A DNA stretch of 64,000 nt from Leuctra nigra (Eukaryota > Arthropoda > Insecta > Plecoptera > Leuctridae): contig OW203763.1 in NCBI GenBank assembly GCA_934045905.1, forward strand, positions 16,188,948 to 16,252,947. The letters run 5' to 3'. This document shows, in pieces, positions 47,722-60,770 of the stretch. The notes beneath the pieces were generated by a model, which ran no database searches, was not told where the DNA came from, and saw only the letters and a program-made list of their open reading frames with translations. The first letter of the stretch is position 1. Each line of letters opens with the position of its first letter. Both the position numbers and the translations under genes were made by a program.

Positions 47722-50700
47722 TCAAATAGCACATATGATGGCTACTACTACACACACTCCCATAAGGACTCCAATACCTTGAGCGATGGGGGATTGGTTA
47801 GAGCCACCTGCATTCACTGGCGCCACACACCGCTGTTTGCAACAACAATGGTAGAGCACAAAGTAAACAGTGGCAACAAGAGCGGCCGCCATTGCACCAG
47901 AACGGTATACTACTACCATTGAGTCGGACCACCCTGTCAAAAATCCTGATATGATAGCACCAAGGCATCGACCTGAAAGAAAACGAAAGTGTTATTATGA
48001 ATTAGGTTTGTCTTCGTTTAATAAGCTTAATAAAACTGATATTCACGAGAGAGCTGAAAATACAGTTATTCAGAAGAAATTTATCAAATCGTGATTGATT
48101 TGTTGCTCTCTCATACCCCTTGAAACTTCGTTTGCTCCCATTAAACATCCAAAGTTCTTACCGGATAGGTATTATCACAGACAAATACAAATAAAAAACA
48201 ATTAATGTGTTAAATTTATAGGTTTCACAGAAAATGTTACTGAAGAAAATCAAATAATCGATTTACCTTGAATATGGTCGCTGACAATGCCATCGATAAT
48301 TATTAGATTTTTTATTAACTTTGAAGTGCATGATAATAACAAAGAAAATAGCTTTCCATACACCCGCCAAAAGTGTTCAATCAACGTTGCTCGACCTATA
48401 GGTCTTGACTTACCAAGACAGAAGTGTGCGATGACCGCTGCGCCTTGGCCTGTGGCCGTGCGTTGTCGCGATACCAAATGTCGCACGTAGTAGATCGATG
48501 TCACCCACATCAAACTCAGCGTGAACATCTCTAATGCCTCCAGTATCAGTGGTCCATACGGTTGAGTGAAGAATGACAGACCTGCACACAAGAACGCTTC
48601 AATGAAGATATACGAATAGAAATAGAAATATCAAGAATACTACTACTATAATCATACTTTAAGTATGTGCAATTACAAATTTATATTAGAGTCTTAAGCT
48701 ACAGTAGTTTATGCTGAACTTGGGAAATGTGGTGTATTGCCATTACATACTGCAACTTAATTCCGGAACTTATTTCCTCAGTTTAAATTAACCTTAGGTT
48801 ACATTGACTGCAGTTTATTTAAGCTATGCCGCAGTATATAATGGTAATATCTACACCACATTTTCCGAAGCGGAGCTTAACTAAAATGAAAATTAAACTA
48901 TTAGTAATTTGGCCCCTAAGGGCCGGTATTATCATTAGTTTAAGCTCCACTTGGGAAATGTGGTGTATTACTATTATATACTGCGGGCAGGCTAGCTTAA
49001 ATAAACTGCAGTCAATGTAACCTAAGGTTATGTATACTGAAGAAATAAGCTCCGGAATTAAATTGCAGTATATAAGCTAATGATAATACACCGAGTTTTC
49101 TGAAGTGGAGTTTAATTAAGCTAACTGCAGCTTAAACTATAATGGCAATACCGGGCTTAGTCAACTAATCTGCACACTAATGGACAACAACACACGAATA
49201 CATATAGGTAAAATTTAATAACTTTTGGGAATGGTTGGCGTCTGGCGAACACAGAAGCGTGTGTCTTATTTATTTTATAATATATTTAGATCTAAAAAAT
49301 AATGAACTAGAATTGTTTTACTTACCAGTGAAGTGAATGATGTAGAATGTAAATGCAGTTATGAGAAGATTTGAATGGCCGCAATAATCCACAATGCGTT
49401 CAGAATACCAGAGCAAAGGTAATGACGCTAAGCCACCAATGTTGAACGTCAGGCCAAACAGGAATGATGTTCCTCGCAGATTGGTCAAGTGCCTGAAACC
49501 CATTGGTAATATAATTAAACATTAAATTATCTATATAAAATATGATATTTAACATTTTATGGGAACATGGTGTGAAATAAAAAGTAATGTTATTATTAAA
49601 ATACCTAATAATGATCTGAATTAATTGAAATGCAATTTATCAACACTCCTTACGTAATGTGTGTTTTTAAAAACAAACACAACGTACGTAATTACAAATT
49701 ATATTATATAATTTAGTTTTGACTGGATGGTGATAGTGTTTCTAACATGGCACTGTTCTACTACTAGGGTATTGGCGGCAGGTGAATGATTGGAAGATGG
49801 GACCTAGCTGGTCGTGGGCTACTTGGCCTTTCCAGCATTTGCCTCTCGACTGAGGTAAACCAATGACACCCCACAGTCAGGAAAGATGGCTGCGGGAATC
49901 GAACCCGGGAGCCGGGACCTCCGGAGTGCAAGTACAGAGCGTCAACCGTAAGCCAACTTATTCCTTGACATGAAATAAAACTATTCCTCCTCGGTTCTCT
50001 TACCATGGTAAATATGAATCTATTGCACTGAAAAATATTCCCAACAGCACGAGGACGATCATCAATCCAAGGAACTCTGACTTCCACTTCTTGCTGCCTC
50101 CAAGACTTGTAATACGACACGACGTCCACCACCAATCCGGAGCTCCCAACGGCATCGACTTCGCACAGATGACAATCAACGCCGAGATGACCATCAAGAC
50201 GACAAATGCAGCGAACGCGATCAGATATGTCGGATTCTTGGGCACGTTGAGAACATTGTTGAAGCTGAGATAGCCGACGACTGGCGCGAAGACGCAGAAT
50301 CCAAGTGAACCGAATGCAAGTTGGCGGCCAATGTCTGCATGGCCAGCACTGGTTTCCCGGGTCGAGAGGACGAGGGCTGTGTTTAGCAGAGCAATGGCGG
50401 CGGAAGGAAAGATATCGGCTACAGAACGCACCTGAAGGAAAAGAGCATATTTGTTTACAAATTGTTATAAAACAGATAGCTATTATTATGTGGCATTATT
50501 ACGTTTTTGTCAATTATTTAAATCTATCAACAAACAGTTTTGAAGAGAGAACATGACAGAATCAAGAAAATTCGATTGTTAATGTTAGTGCTTTATTCTA
50601 CATAAAATTCTTGTATATCTGTACCACGAGGAAAAGGGAATAAACAAAACATTTCTTTCTATACTTATGCGTTTGGACAAAGGATACATTTCCCAAGAAA

Positions 50701-53700
50701 TATCCTATTGTATAGATTATAATCCTCCTTCTCTCGTGTACAGATAGTTGTTGGTTGCTTAAAAATGGTTTCAATTCCCACAAGCAGAAGGATTACTCAT
50801 CCAACTCGGTCCCCACTTTCATTTAAAACGAGCATTACGTGGATTTCCTTCCTCAAACAAGAACAGTCTCGGTAAACATGGCTTTATTTCAAAGTCAACT
50901 TACCACAAGATAACTCCAGAATGTGATGGTTGGATCGCCGACGATTCGCTGACATTCGCTCTGTGCGAGAACACTTCCTGGAGTTGAATATGGTTCCTCC
51001 AGAGAGCACACAACTCTGCAAATCTCATGGCCCATGGGTGCTAACAGCTGTTGAGGTATTCGGCACCACACTTCTCCACCTACAAGTTAATGTATCGGTT
51101 AATTGGGGTTCGATGTCCGTGTCGTCATGACATCCACAATTGTTTTAAATGCATTGATTGTGTCCTACCAAATAGCATGCTAAAAAGGAAAAAAAGCATC
51201 CATCTTCTTCTTGTCTGTAAACACTAAATAAGGAAATGTAATGTTGGATGAAGACGTAATTTATTTTGTGTTTAATTGCTAGACATGTAATAGAAGCAGT
51301 AAGAATTATAATTATTTTATCTTGTTTTAAGCCATTTCACTTTCTTTTGAATCTCCTTATTTACTTAATGATGTAACTCGACTCGATTACGCAACTTTCA
51401 TCTCAGTTGTATACCTATGTATACCCACTGTTTACCATTAATGTAAATATATCTCAAAATGAAAGTTACACAATGGAACCCGCGACAGATTAAAAAGGTC
51501 AAATTTGTGTCAAGTGTGAAGGGAGAAACATGTGCATATTCACCTAATGGATATTTGCACCACTCTTGTCTCGAAGCAACAGGATTGACGGCTTGCTTGA
51601 GGCTGACATTCACCTTGATGGTCCCGCTAGATTCTGTGTAAACATTGCAGAGAGTGTGACCCGAGCTATTTCGGAAACACAAATGAGGCGGGTCGGTGTC
51701 GTCTTGCAGAGATATTGAATGTCTCTTCTCGCGATCTTTGTCTCCACTTGCATCGTCCTGAAACACAAAGAAGCCAACATGAAGGAGGTGCGAAGTGAAA
51801 ACCAACCGGGGCTCGAACCCGGGACATCTCACGTGCTGGGTTAGAGCACTCCAACTGAATTACCCGGAGGGACCTGGCTGGTAAGGGTACGAAGGTAGTG
51901 AATAGTGACCACGAACAGTCAGACTTCTGACTGTAATCATGTCTCATTGAACATGCAAGCATACTTCCCGCTGGGTTCTTCCCGAGGGCGAGAGGGGGGT
52001 ATCAAAACACAATTCTGAATCAAAAATCCAATGAAAGAGCTGGAATGCCCTGCCCAGAGAACAAGAAAGCCTCCCAGCATGCTTCGTAAGGATTTTAATT
52101 GCATTTTAACATGGGAAATAAATATGGAGGGTGACATTGCCAAATTTGGGGTAAAAAGTGTCTACAATAAGATGTAAAATTTAATAAATATACTTACTTA
52201 TTAAGCAATTTAGAAGAAAGAGTGAAAATCTTTTAACTTTTTAGATTTTATACAAATATAATCTGGTTTCTGCGGTACTCCGCTTGCCCCTTGCCCCTTG
52301 GCCCCCCTGCCTGCGTCCATGACTCCAAGCCTCTGACGACACAATGAAGTCACTCGCTCCTAAGACGAGATGACTATTGTTCTCGGGGACAAAAACTTGC
52401 TCTGTGTGGTCGAGGAGAAAAGAAGCGATATTTTGCATTTAAAAGATCGCTTTGCTGTCTTTGACTGGTTCCTCACGAAACAAGCATCGCGGAAACAAGA
52501 CAGTGATAAAAAGGGTAAAGGGGATGAAAAGGTCGTCTGAGGTATGATAAAATGCATATATTCTTAAATAAAATATCAGATTTTAAGTTAAAAAATAAAT
52601 AAATAATTATGTATTCTTAAAATAGTGGATTTTCTACCCATAAGAGATTCGAGAATGAAGTTAAATGATGATAGGATCATAGAGTATCCTATCATGGAGT
52701 AGCATTTGCATTGGCAACTGAGGGACACCTCACACCAGTGGCGGCTATTTGGCTTTACAACAGGTGTTCAATTACATAGAAGGACGTAGAAGAAAGTACT
52801 CTAAGAGGCGAGCCCCCAGCAGATGCGGGGCTGGGGCGCATAACCCCGGATTTCTTTGTATCTTTAGTTTGAAATTTATGCATTTTTACGTCTTTTGGAG
52901 AGCAAAATGATTAGACAAAATATTTAACTTCCTACTTCCTGGATTAGGGAGCACTTTTAAATAATTTTCTTGGATGATCAGGTGTGCAATTGTCACACCT
53001 TGCACACTGTAATAGCCGCCACTGCTTCACACAATCAAATCGAACAAGGTCTCCTTGCCAGTCTTATTGTGCTGAGTATTCACATGCACATTTAGACGAG
53101 AGATTGCGCAGTTATGCATTTTAATTTAGCCAAAGACGATTATGGATTAAAAACACCTTATAAGGACTATACTTTAGAATAATATAGAAACATTCATGTT
53201 TCATCACAAGTCCAATTTGTAAGAGGGAATGCCCTGTCCAGAAAACAAGATATAAAGCCTCACAGCATGCTTCGAAGGGCTTTCTTGAATCAAATTTTAA
53301 TTATTACAATACGTTTCGCAGACAAAGAAATTGTACGCTTTTATGTTTTAAACTTGTGATAATAAATGTTTAAATATGAAACCCAGAATGTACACGATTT
53401 TTATTAGAATACAAATAATAATAATATTCGTTAAGGTAGTTGAAGGCCATACTAAGACGCACGAAATCGTTAAGAAAACAAATATTTTGTCGGTAGTGGT
53501 TCGGTAGTAGAGCTTCACAGAGAGGCTGAGACCATACCTTCTACTTATTTGACAGGTACTTGGTTCATCAGTAGAGCTTCACAGAGAGGCTGAGTCCATA
53601 CCTTCTACTTATTTGACCGGTACTTTTCTAGATGACTGTGAATATTTTAGATGAATGAGTCTAGTGACAATGAGAATCGCAGTGAGAGTTTGACTCGGCC

Positions 53701-55980
53701 ATAATTAAACTATTTTTTAAGATTTGATTTCCTTCAACTATTCACAAAATATCACTATCATTCATGTAAGGCCAATTAAAATATTTAAACTACAAAACTA
53801 CCACAGGAAAAAGTGTTTTTTTTATCACGTTTTAGGATTCTCTTATCAATCAGACTAGAACATATAATCATGTGAAAATACCTATTCTCTGAATTAATAA
53901 AACGCCAATGTTTTTTGATTTAATACCAAAATCAATGTAATAATTGAAATTTAATACATACCTACGGGTAGTAACAAATTATAATTTTTTTCAGTCAACC
54001 CAGGATGAGTATACTTGAAAAGTTCCACCATAAAGTTTACAACGCTCATTCGTCAACTAATAATATAACTTACAAAATCAACTTCAATTGGATCATCATC
54101 GCCACTGGAGATGAAATCCTCGTCCGGTAGCAGCGTTGTCATTGGCAACAGCGTTGTTTCAATGTCTGTGTTGTTTTCATCAGGGTCCTGATCCAGTCCT
54201 AGGGCGTCTGAGTGGCAATCATAACGGCACTCACTCAACAGGAGGGGTCCAATCTGTTCAACACACAATTATTAGCGAATCACACGACTGGACGCAGTTG
54301 TAACATAGAGCTTAGAGCCATATGGGTGAGGCACTCTCAAATGGAAGAAATTATTATTAAAAAATTGGAAATCCATAATTAAACACTAATGCCTCAAAGA
54401 TGACATGAAAATTGCTGCAACCATATAATTATATTTTATATCGTAATACAACAACATTTTTATGGAATAAAACAGTCATGGTTTATTTTTAGTAATACTT
54501 CATTGGTGTTATAAGAATTGATGACTGCTATAAATCTAAAGAAATATCTTTGTCATGATTCATTTAAAACTTAGTAAAAAAATGTTGTAAAATCGTACAA
54601 CACTCTTCGAAAACACTGTCGTAGATAATTTGCTTCACACACAATTCTGTCTTCCTTCTGTAGATAAGCATTCCAGTTTTAAAACATGCTGTATAGATAC
54701 GAGTTCGGAGTTCCGGTGGTGGGGAGTTAGCACATGTTAAATGGCCGGTAAAACAACCTGTTGCACTTGCATCGGATGCTTTGTGGAAAACATTGCCCTC
54801 GCTGGGCTGCTTACAAAAGTGCATCAAACTCACCTTACATTCAGGTTGGCTCATTTAGAATGATCTTACTCTCGATTTAATTAAATGTACTATAATAATA
54901 TGAATGCACTACAATCATGTACGCATTTTTATTTTCTAATTGATCGTTTGGAATATTAAAAAATTGTTCTTATTAGATATTCTGAAGTTATTTGACAAAT
55001 AACCTCGAATTCGGTATTGCAAATGAAATAAGTTAACCAACGTATTGGTCAAATCGTTGATTCTTGATTACTATATTATAATTTTTTCAATTATTTCTTC
55101 TACTCGATGTATAATTATTCCGAGCAGCCTTTGATACTTATAGGTTTGAATAGTAAAGTAAGGATTTAATATTCACGGCTTATAGCATCCAGTCTTATAG
55201 CATATTATAGGAATGAAAATTATTTACTAATTAAAAAAACACCGTTCAGCTTGGAGCTATTCAGATATTATGAAATAATTAATACCTTCTGATCTGTCCA
55301 ATGATAGCATGATGATTTTTCCATACATCGTTCTTGAGACACATAAGCACCATCCATGCCACATGCAAAACTGACAGCTGGTCTTCTGGCTTCCAATCTT
55401 TCGACAGTTGGTATAGCGAGTAGTAATGAATAGCTGATTGCTGACAAGATCATTGTTATGGCAAGCATTGCCCTAAGCGAGCTGCCATTGTTGCGAGGAC
55501 CAAATTTGTCGGCTATTGGTCCCGCAATTAACGGTCCCAATATGGCAATGAATGGAGCTACTATTGAAACAATGTGGCCTTCTTCAGTTGTAAGTCCAAC
55601 TCTGCGCATATGAATAGGCAGGAAGGGAAATAAACAACCAATTCCTAAACAGAGAAACATAATGTATAGTGTTCAAATAAGTTTTTTTTTGGGGGGGGGG
55701 GAATGTAATTTTAAGTCATGAATAAACCACTGTATTACAAAAGTCTTAAATAAGTTAAAAACAGGATTTGTATTGCGAGAGAGAAATCTAGTTCATCTTT
55801 TTATATGGATTAGCTCTAAAAGAGACTCTTTCATTTTGAAACTAATTAATAATAGAACTTATTTTTTAAAATGGTTAAGTAAGATTTATTTATACATTTA
55901 TTTATAGACTTACCTCCAAAGAAACAAAATAACAGGCATTTTATTGAAGTCAATTGATGACTTTCAGATTTCGTCGTCAT
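47722..55980 (-). CDS. MFSD6-like major facilitator superfamily protein, complete
   Basis: Multi-pass membrane protein of the MFS_1-like/MFSD6 group; substrate unknown. Coding exons: 55914-55980, 55286-55644, 54074-54253, 51544-51757, 50904-51079, 50004-50431, 49326-49492, 48414-48581, 47722-47972. They total 2,010 nt (669 aa) with consistent phases. The start is MTTKSESHQLTSIKCLLFCF; the ATG follows no earlier in-frame alternative in that exon. GIGCLFPFLPIHMRRVGLTT is TM1 and its loop, and GPLIAGPIADKFGPR is the MFS motif-A-like loop. A long extracellular or luminal Cys-rich acidic insert (about residues 143-330) separates TM3 from later segments. The C-terminal half has six hydrophobic spans, with GRCLGAIISGFLTGW near the end. 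Assignment to MFSD6 rests on general layout and the C-terminal LGRCLGAxIxG pattern. Confidence 0.82.
48690..49160. mobile_element. Composite inverted-repeat MITE block
   Basis: AACCTTAGGTTACATTGACT near 48790 recurs reverse-complemented near 49010, with arms of about 120 bp. A second pair, GGGCCGGTATTATCATTAGT and AATACCGGGC, bounds about 48916-49158. Several GCTTAA and GTGGTGTATT motifs recur. It looks like two related MITEs, nested or adjacent, in the MFSD6-like intron after exon 49326-49492. Exact ends are uncertain. Confidence 0.65.
49770..49975 (-). mobile_element. tRNA-derived SINE, family B, second copy
   Basis: Minus strand: box B-like GGGTTCGATTCCCGCAGCC, then CTTTCCTGACTGTGGGGTGT and CAGTCGAGAGGCAAATGCTGG, matching 32160-32358. 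The head is more diverged, with a short duplication around CCCGGGAGCCGGGACC. It lies in the MFSD6-like intron just beyond exon 50004-50431. Confidence 0.78.
51790..51990 (-). mobile_element. Diverged tRNA-SINE related to the 20480 family
   Basis: Minus-strand head GGGTAATTCAGTTGGAGTGC, then GGGTTCGAGCCCCGGTTGGT. The adjoining leader (ATGATTACAGTCAGAAGTCT side) aligns loosely with the spacer of the 20480 composite, including ATGAGACATG and a GCATGTTCAATG stretch. This suggests the spacer belongs to the SINE. It lies in the MFSD6-like intron next to exon 51544-51757. Confidence 0.65.
52736..53024. mobile_element. hAT-type MITE, 289 bp
   Basis: CAGTGGCGGCTA and TAGCCGCCACTG are perfect 12-bp TIRs. 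Flanks CCTCACAC and CTTCACAC match at 7 of 8 positions, an 8-bp hAT target duplication with one change. Non-coding; MFSD6-like intron. Confidence 0.88.
53500..53634 (+). repeat. 64-bp tandem duplication
   Basis: AGTAGAGCTTCACAGAGAGG begins at 53506 and again at 53570, with nearly identical continuation through CCATACCTTCTACTTATTTG. Two copies, in the MFSD6-like intron. No function is visible. Confidence 0.85.
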
Positions 55981-58900
55981 CGTTAGAGCCCAGGCCTACC
56001 TACAAAACAAAACAGTGAGTTGAAAGAACATTATAAATATGAGTTCGACCACGTGCAAGTTACGCCTTGAGTTCGGCTGTACACGAGTGCGTGATGTTAA
56101 GTTGTTTTCGTCAATTTAGTTATTTTCATTCTATACGTTTTTAGAGAATATTACGTGTTAATCTGCTTTTAACATGAATTGAGAAAAGTTCAAGTGAATG
56201 TTTTTCATATTTAATTTGTATCGCGTTTGATAATTTGTAAGTGACCTCTCACCGCATGCTAAAAAGTAAGGTTCCTAATTATCGTCATTTTAATTCATCC
56301 AAAGAAATTAAATCTGGTTTCAAATCTTCACCACTTAGGTATATTTGGAAGAGGTGTCAAGCTGATTGACGCTCAGGGTCTTTCTTCCAATTATAAAAAA
56401 ATGCATTGTCAGCCAGTAAGCAACTTAAACAGTTTTTATGTCGGTTTCTTTTCTATTTCCAACATTTCCCAACCGAAATTGCAAAAGAAACTCAAAATAT
56501 AATATTGGTGAAATTTGGTTATAAAAGTCCTAAAAACTGAAAACAAGTTCAAATTGTAATAAACACAATTGTATACTCCCTTATGATATATATCTACAAG
56601 CGATTGAGATGAGATGCTGCAGGGATATTTCTGTGGAGCAGATGATGCTATTATCTGGACCGCGGACAAATGAGTGGCTACTACCTGGGGTAAACAACCC
56701 GCCACAAAGTAGGACAATAAAAGCACCCGCCACCCCGATATATACACCTCAGCTTCCTCACAACCGCCATAAACCTGCCAAGAAGAAATATCAACTCGCC
56801 TAGCCGTAAACAAGGGCAGATTTTAAAAAATCTAACATTTTAGTATTCATGTGTAGGAGACTTAGCAAATATTTTAAAGTCATAAAAATAATTTATTTCA
56901 TAATGTTTCAAAATTATACAGAAATCTTTAGCTACTACATACTATTTTTGGAGGAAGAAACAATTGTTATAAAATTGTATTGTTGTTGAAAAGTGAATAT
57001 TAGTTAGGTACCTAATACTATCTAAGAAAATAATCAATTTATAAGGTGAGAAGAAATTAAGAAAACTTCCGTCAGTATAGACGCACACTCAAAAAGTTGC
57101 GTCCATAAGAACTTTAGAAAAAAGAAGTGACAAAAAGGAATGCGTCCGTTTTCTATGGTTACTACCCAACTCTGCAAGTACCTTCCCACATTTACAATCC
57201 ACAGATTTTACATGACGTAATTCTCCGTAGGTGTGCCTTTGTGTCTTGAGCACTCATGCAGTCATTGCTTCAAAAACCTATGACTTAATTCAATGAGAAT
57301 GATATTCCAAATGGTTCAGCCAACAAATCTCTATTAGAGGATGTTTCCTCTATGTAATGATTTCAATATGTAAATGATGGAGATAGGGGACCTAACCTAC
57401 ACAGTGACCTGATAACATAGGATATATGGCAATCATTTCCATAATTGATTGTGTCACATTCTTCAGCTAACTTCGCATGCGATGACATGCTACTGCTCTG
57501 AGTTGATTAATCGAGAACAATATGTCATTTTTCCCACCATCATATATCACTATAAAGATTAGCCCATCACTAAAGCAGCCAAAAAATGCAGCTGTTCATA
57601 ATAACTTTGATCTATAAATTTAGTTTCTTAAACAGAAAAGAAATTATAACTAAATAATGTTATAGGTACATAAATTTCTCGTGCTGCAACAGTCACCAAA
57701 GTACGAGTAAATGCATTATTTTATGATTAATGTAGGAACTTGATATTTTTTGTGAAAATAAGCTGAAATAGAAATAAAATTCAAACATATTGACATAGAT
57801 CTTGTATTCTGAAGTTATTACAGTGAAGTAACCTTTTTAGAATAAAATGCGTGTGCAATCCTCTATCCTGCATGATTAAAAGCATCATGTATGTAGCTTA
57901 CCTATGTCGACATGTGAGCGAAGTACCGGCACACTTGTCACTCACACATACAAGAGAAACTAGACCACTTTTACATTAACTGCGGCACCAAAAAGATCAA
58001 AGTAATATTCTTCACACTTATTTAATTATAAACAAAACACAAACTATGTAGTATTTAGCGAAATGTTTTAGTTATAAAACTATTAAAATATCTATTTTTA
58101 ACTTGTGGTTAATCTAAAGCTATTCTGTGAGAATCCTCAGCGTACGCAACAGCGACCTTCACATGCAGTGCTGGATTCGAATCTAGTCTGTCTGCTAGCA
58201 AGGTATAGCTAGTGGCAAGGGGAGGTGAATCAACAAAACCTTCATAAAACAAGATTTAAACTCACGTGACTAAAGAGGGATATATACTCGCTTCTGATTG
58301 GTCTAAAGCACGCTTCACAGGTGATTGTTCAAGAATTGTGACCGAAACCTTCCCCTCCTTCTCCTCTCCCCCTTCCATGGCCACTCGAAAACCACTAAAC
58401 AAATTCCTTGTACCTGCGAACACCCAAGGCACCTGGCACACCAAACCGATGTTGCATTATTTTTAATGGATATTAACGAAGCACGTCAATAAATAAATGG
58501 GAAAATGAATTACTCGTAAAATGTACAGTTCCTCAATGCAAATATTTCATTAATTTGAAATGAATACTTAATTAATCAATTAATTACGAAAAATTAGGAC
58601 ACTGTCAGATATTAGCAATTAAAACTGAGTAAGTACTTATGGGCATTTACTTATTCAATTAGGCAGGCAAGGTTCGTGCCTACTGCGGCGCCAAAAATTG
58701 CCGCAACAATTTTAAAATATACTATTATTATAAAAATATATATATTTTTTTTAATATTTTGAAAAAAACTTTAAATATGCAAATAATCTATTATTAAATT
58801 TTGATATATATTTTGCTGAGAAAAAAATCACGGAATCGGTATTCTCGACGTAAACATTGGAGACAATTTCCTAAATATCATATCGGCATATCTTTTGTAC

Positions 58901-60398
58901 CATTCGATTTACGAAAAATTTAAAATAATGAGCGTTGCTAATTTTTTAGTCGACCTTCAATGCCCAAACTCGTGGAAAATCTGAAATTTCTCAATTTTTA
59001 CAGATTTTTCGTGAGTTTGGGCTCATTGTCTTTACCTAAAGTTGGTGCTATGCTAATTATTTTTCACATATTTCATAATTTGTATAGTTCAAAAGTTACA
59101 GCGATATTTAGAAAATATTTTCACCAATACAGCCAGCTCTTAATATTCGTATCGTCTATTATTGACATTTGAAGAATAGGCGAGTTAATTAATATGTTAA
59201 AAAAAACTGTGAAAGAGTGGGGAGGGGGCGATGGGGTGCACAATGTCTATAAAGCCACTTGTACTTACCATTGCATTCTCCAGTGCAGTAGACACATCAC
59301 TTTGTAATGCACCGACGATAACGTGGACTCGATCCTTTTAGAAGAGACCAAGAGGTCATGTCGTGACCTACATGTGAGTGACTTATTCAGAGATTGGCAA
59401 TTGTGACACCACTTCTAATAGAACATTACTTCACATAGTTTACTTTTATTTATCTCATTAGTTCCAAGAGGGCATGATTTTATTTAGTTTAGCATCTCAT
59501 TCAAACATAATCACCACACAACAAAATTTAATATTAATTTTATAGGTCACGTTTCTGAATATTAGTTGTAATATTTTTTTTTGTAAATTTAAGATTGCAT
59601 ATGTACTGTATTTACATTTATTTGATCAATAATAAATCAGCCCCAATCAATTTACTTGCGAGATCATTTTCAGTTATTTAAAAATTAAATTAAAAATTTT
59701 GGGGCAGGGGGGAGCCTTGAACCATGTCATAGTGGGTTAATTCTTAAATAAATAAAATCAATAATATTAAAAACAAATAATTTTATTGCGTTTTTACATG
59801 TTAAATAACATACTATTTTAGAAAAGCGCTTTATTTCACAATATCCAAACTCCAATATCAATTTCACGTATTCATTTGATTTGGCAAATTACTACAAATA
59901 AATAAACATTGTAGTTTAATTGGTACCTACATATAATTATAATTATACAAAAAGTATAATTAGAAATCTTGAACATAGAATGTGCAAGTTTTATTTTAAT
60001 ATACATAGAGGAAAGTCAATGGAAATATCAGTTGCATTGTCATTTACATGAATGTCTTACATATAAATTTTACATACTTTTCGAAACCCAACATGGTTGT
60101 TACACCTAATAACACAAACTTTGTCATCCATTGTAAAAGCTCTTAACAAATAATGTAGATAGAGATACAAAAGTTTACAAGAATGTCTAAGGGTAGGGAC
60201 TGAAAGCAAAATTATAATAATCAGTGTAATAAATGAGAATGAATGAAGAATTATGATAAATACCTATGTAACATAATAAAACTCCAGAATACGAATTGGA
60301 TTCTTGCATGAAATGAAATGGAGGAAAGTTGCTGTTGTTGAGGGTAGAAGAAACAGCGTAGTTGAGTAAGGTTGAGTAAGATTCAGATGCTCTCTCCT
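55981..60398. other. Intergenic region upstream of the MFSD6-like gene
   Basis: The region holds the 5' UTR and promoter of the MFSD6-like gene and the 3' UTR of the minus-strand gene ending at 60399 (a TTTATT at about 59781 would read AATAAA on the minus strand). An acceptor-like boundary lies just 5' of ATG 55980, so a non-coding first exon may be further right. A 22-bp hairpin is at 58962-59022. I found no convincing coding exon; open frames near 56436-56813 and 58262-58466 lack recognisable motifs. Confidence 0.55.
58962..59022. ncRNA. 22-bp hairpin, miRNA-precursor-like (candidate only)
   Basis: GCCCAAACTCGTGGAAAATC and onward pairs with CAGATTTTTCGTGAGTTTGG. All 22 positions pair, three of them G-U if transcribed on the plus strand, around a 17-nt loop. 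CAAT/ATTG outside adds about four pairs past a 2-nt bulge. A decayed MITE would also give this. Expression is unknown. Confidence 0.3.
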
Positions 60399-60770
60399 TT
60401 ACATGCCAGATTCGGCAATTCCCTCATCATCTGAAACAATGATTCATTATTAGTGACAACTCTCAATTCGTTCATGGAATTTACCATTCACTAGTAGTTT
60501 GCATATCAAACATGCTCAACAGTCAGGTATGGTCATGCGACAAACAAAAGCAGCAGCATTCAAACAAACAATTCTTCGTGTGAACACAAAACAATACACA
60601 AATGAATTAACTTCACATATGATATATAGATCAGCACATAATAAAAAATATCATTCAATTTTTGTTTACCTACATTACATTTGCGTCCACTAACATAAAT
60701 CACAGGCAGGGACAGAGCTAATAACGATGCCAAGAGAAAAACCATAAGTTTAATAAAAGAGAATCTATCC
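60399..60770 (-). CDS. C-terminal exons of an unidentified membrane protein, partial
   Basis: Two exons join in phase: 60670-60770 (acceptor TTCAG, donor GTAAAC) and 60399-60430 (acceptor TTTCAG, stop TAA). Together they read DRFSFIKLMVFLLASLLALS, LPVIYVSGRKCNV and DDEGIAESGM, then stop. The first part is one hydrophobic segment ending in LPVIY. That faintly recalls the SVPVIY end of a reticulon hydrophobic hairpin, but the following residues do not match reticulons. I do not recognise the gene. Upstream exons would lie to the right, perhaps beyond the window. No splice evidence beyond phase and consensus sites. Confidence 0.4.

Noticed and set aside
54564..54854. 96-codon minus-strand open frame between MFSD6-like exons 2 and 3
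   Set aside because: Exon 2 (ends 55286) and exon 3 (starts 54253) already join in phase 0; this frame lacks a clean acceptor and donor and no transmembrane or family motif is visible.
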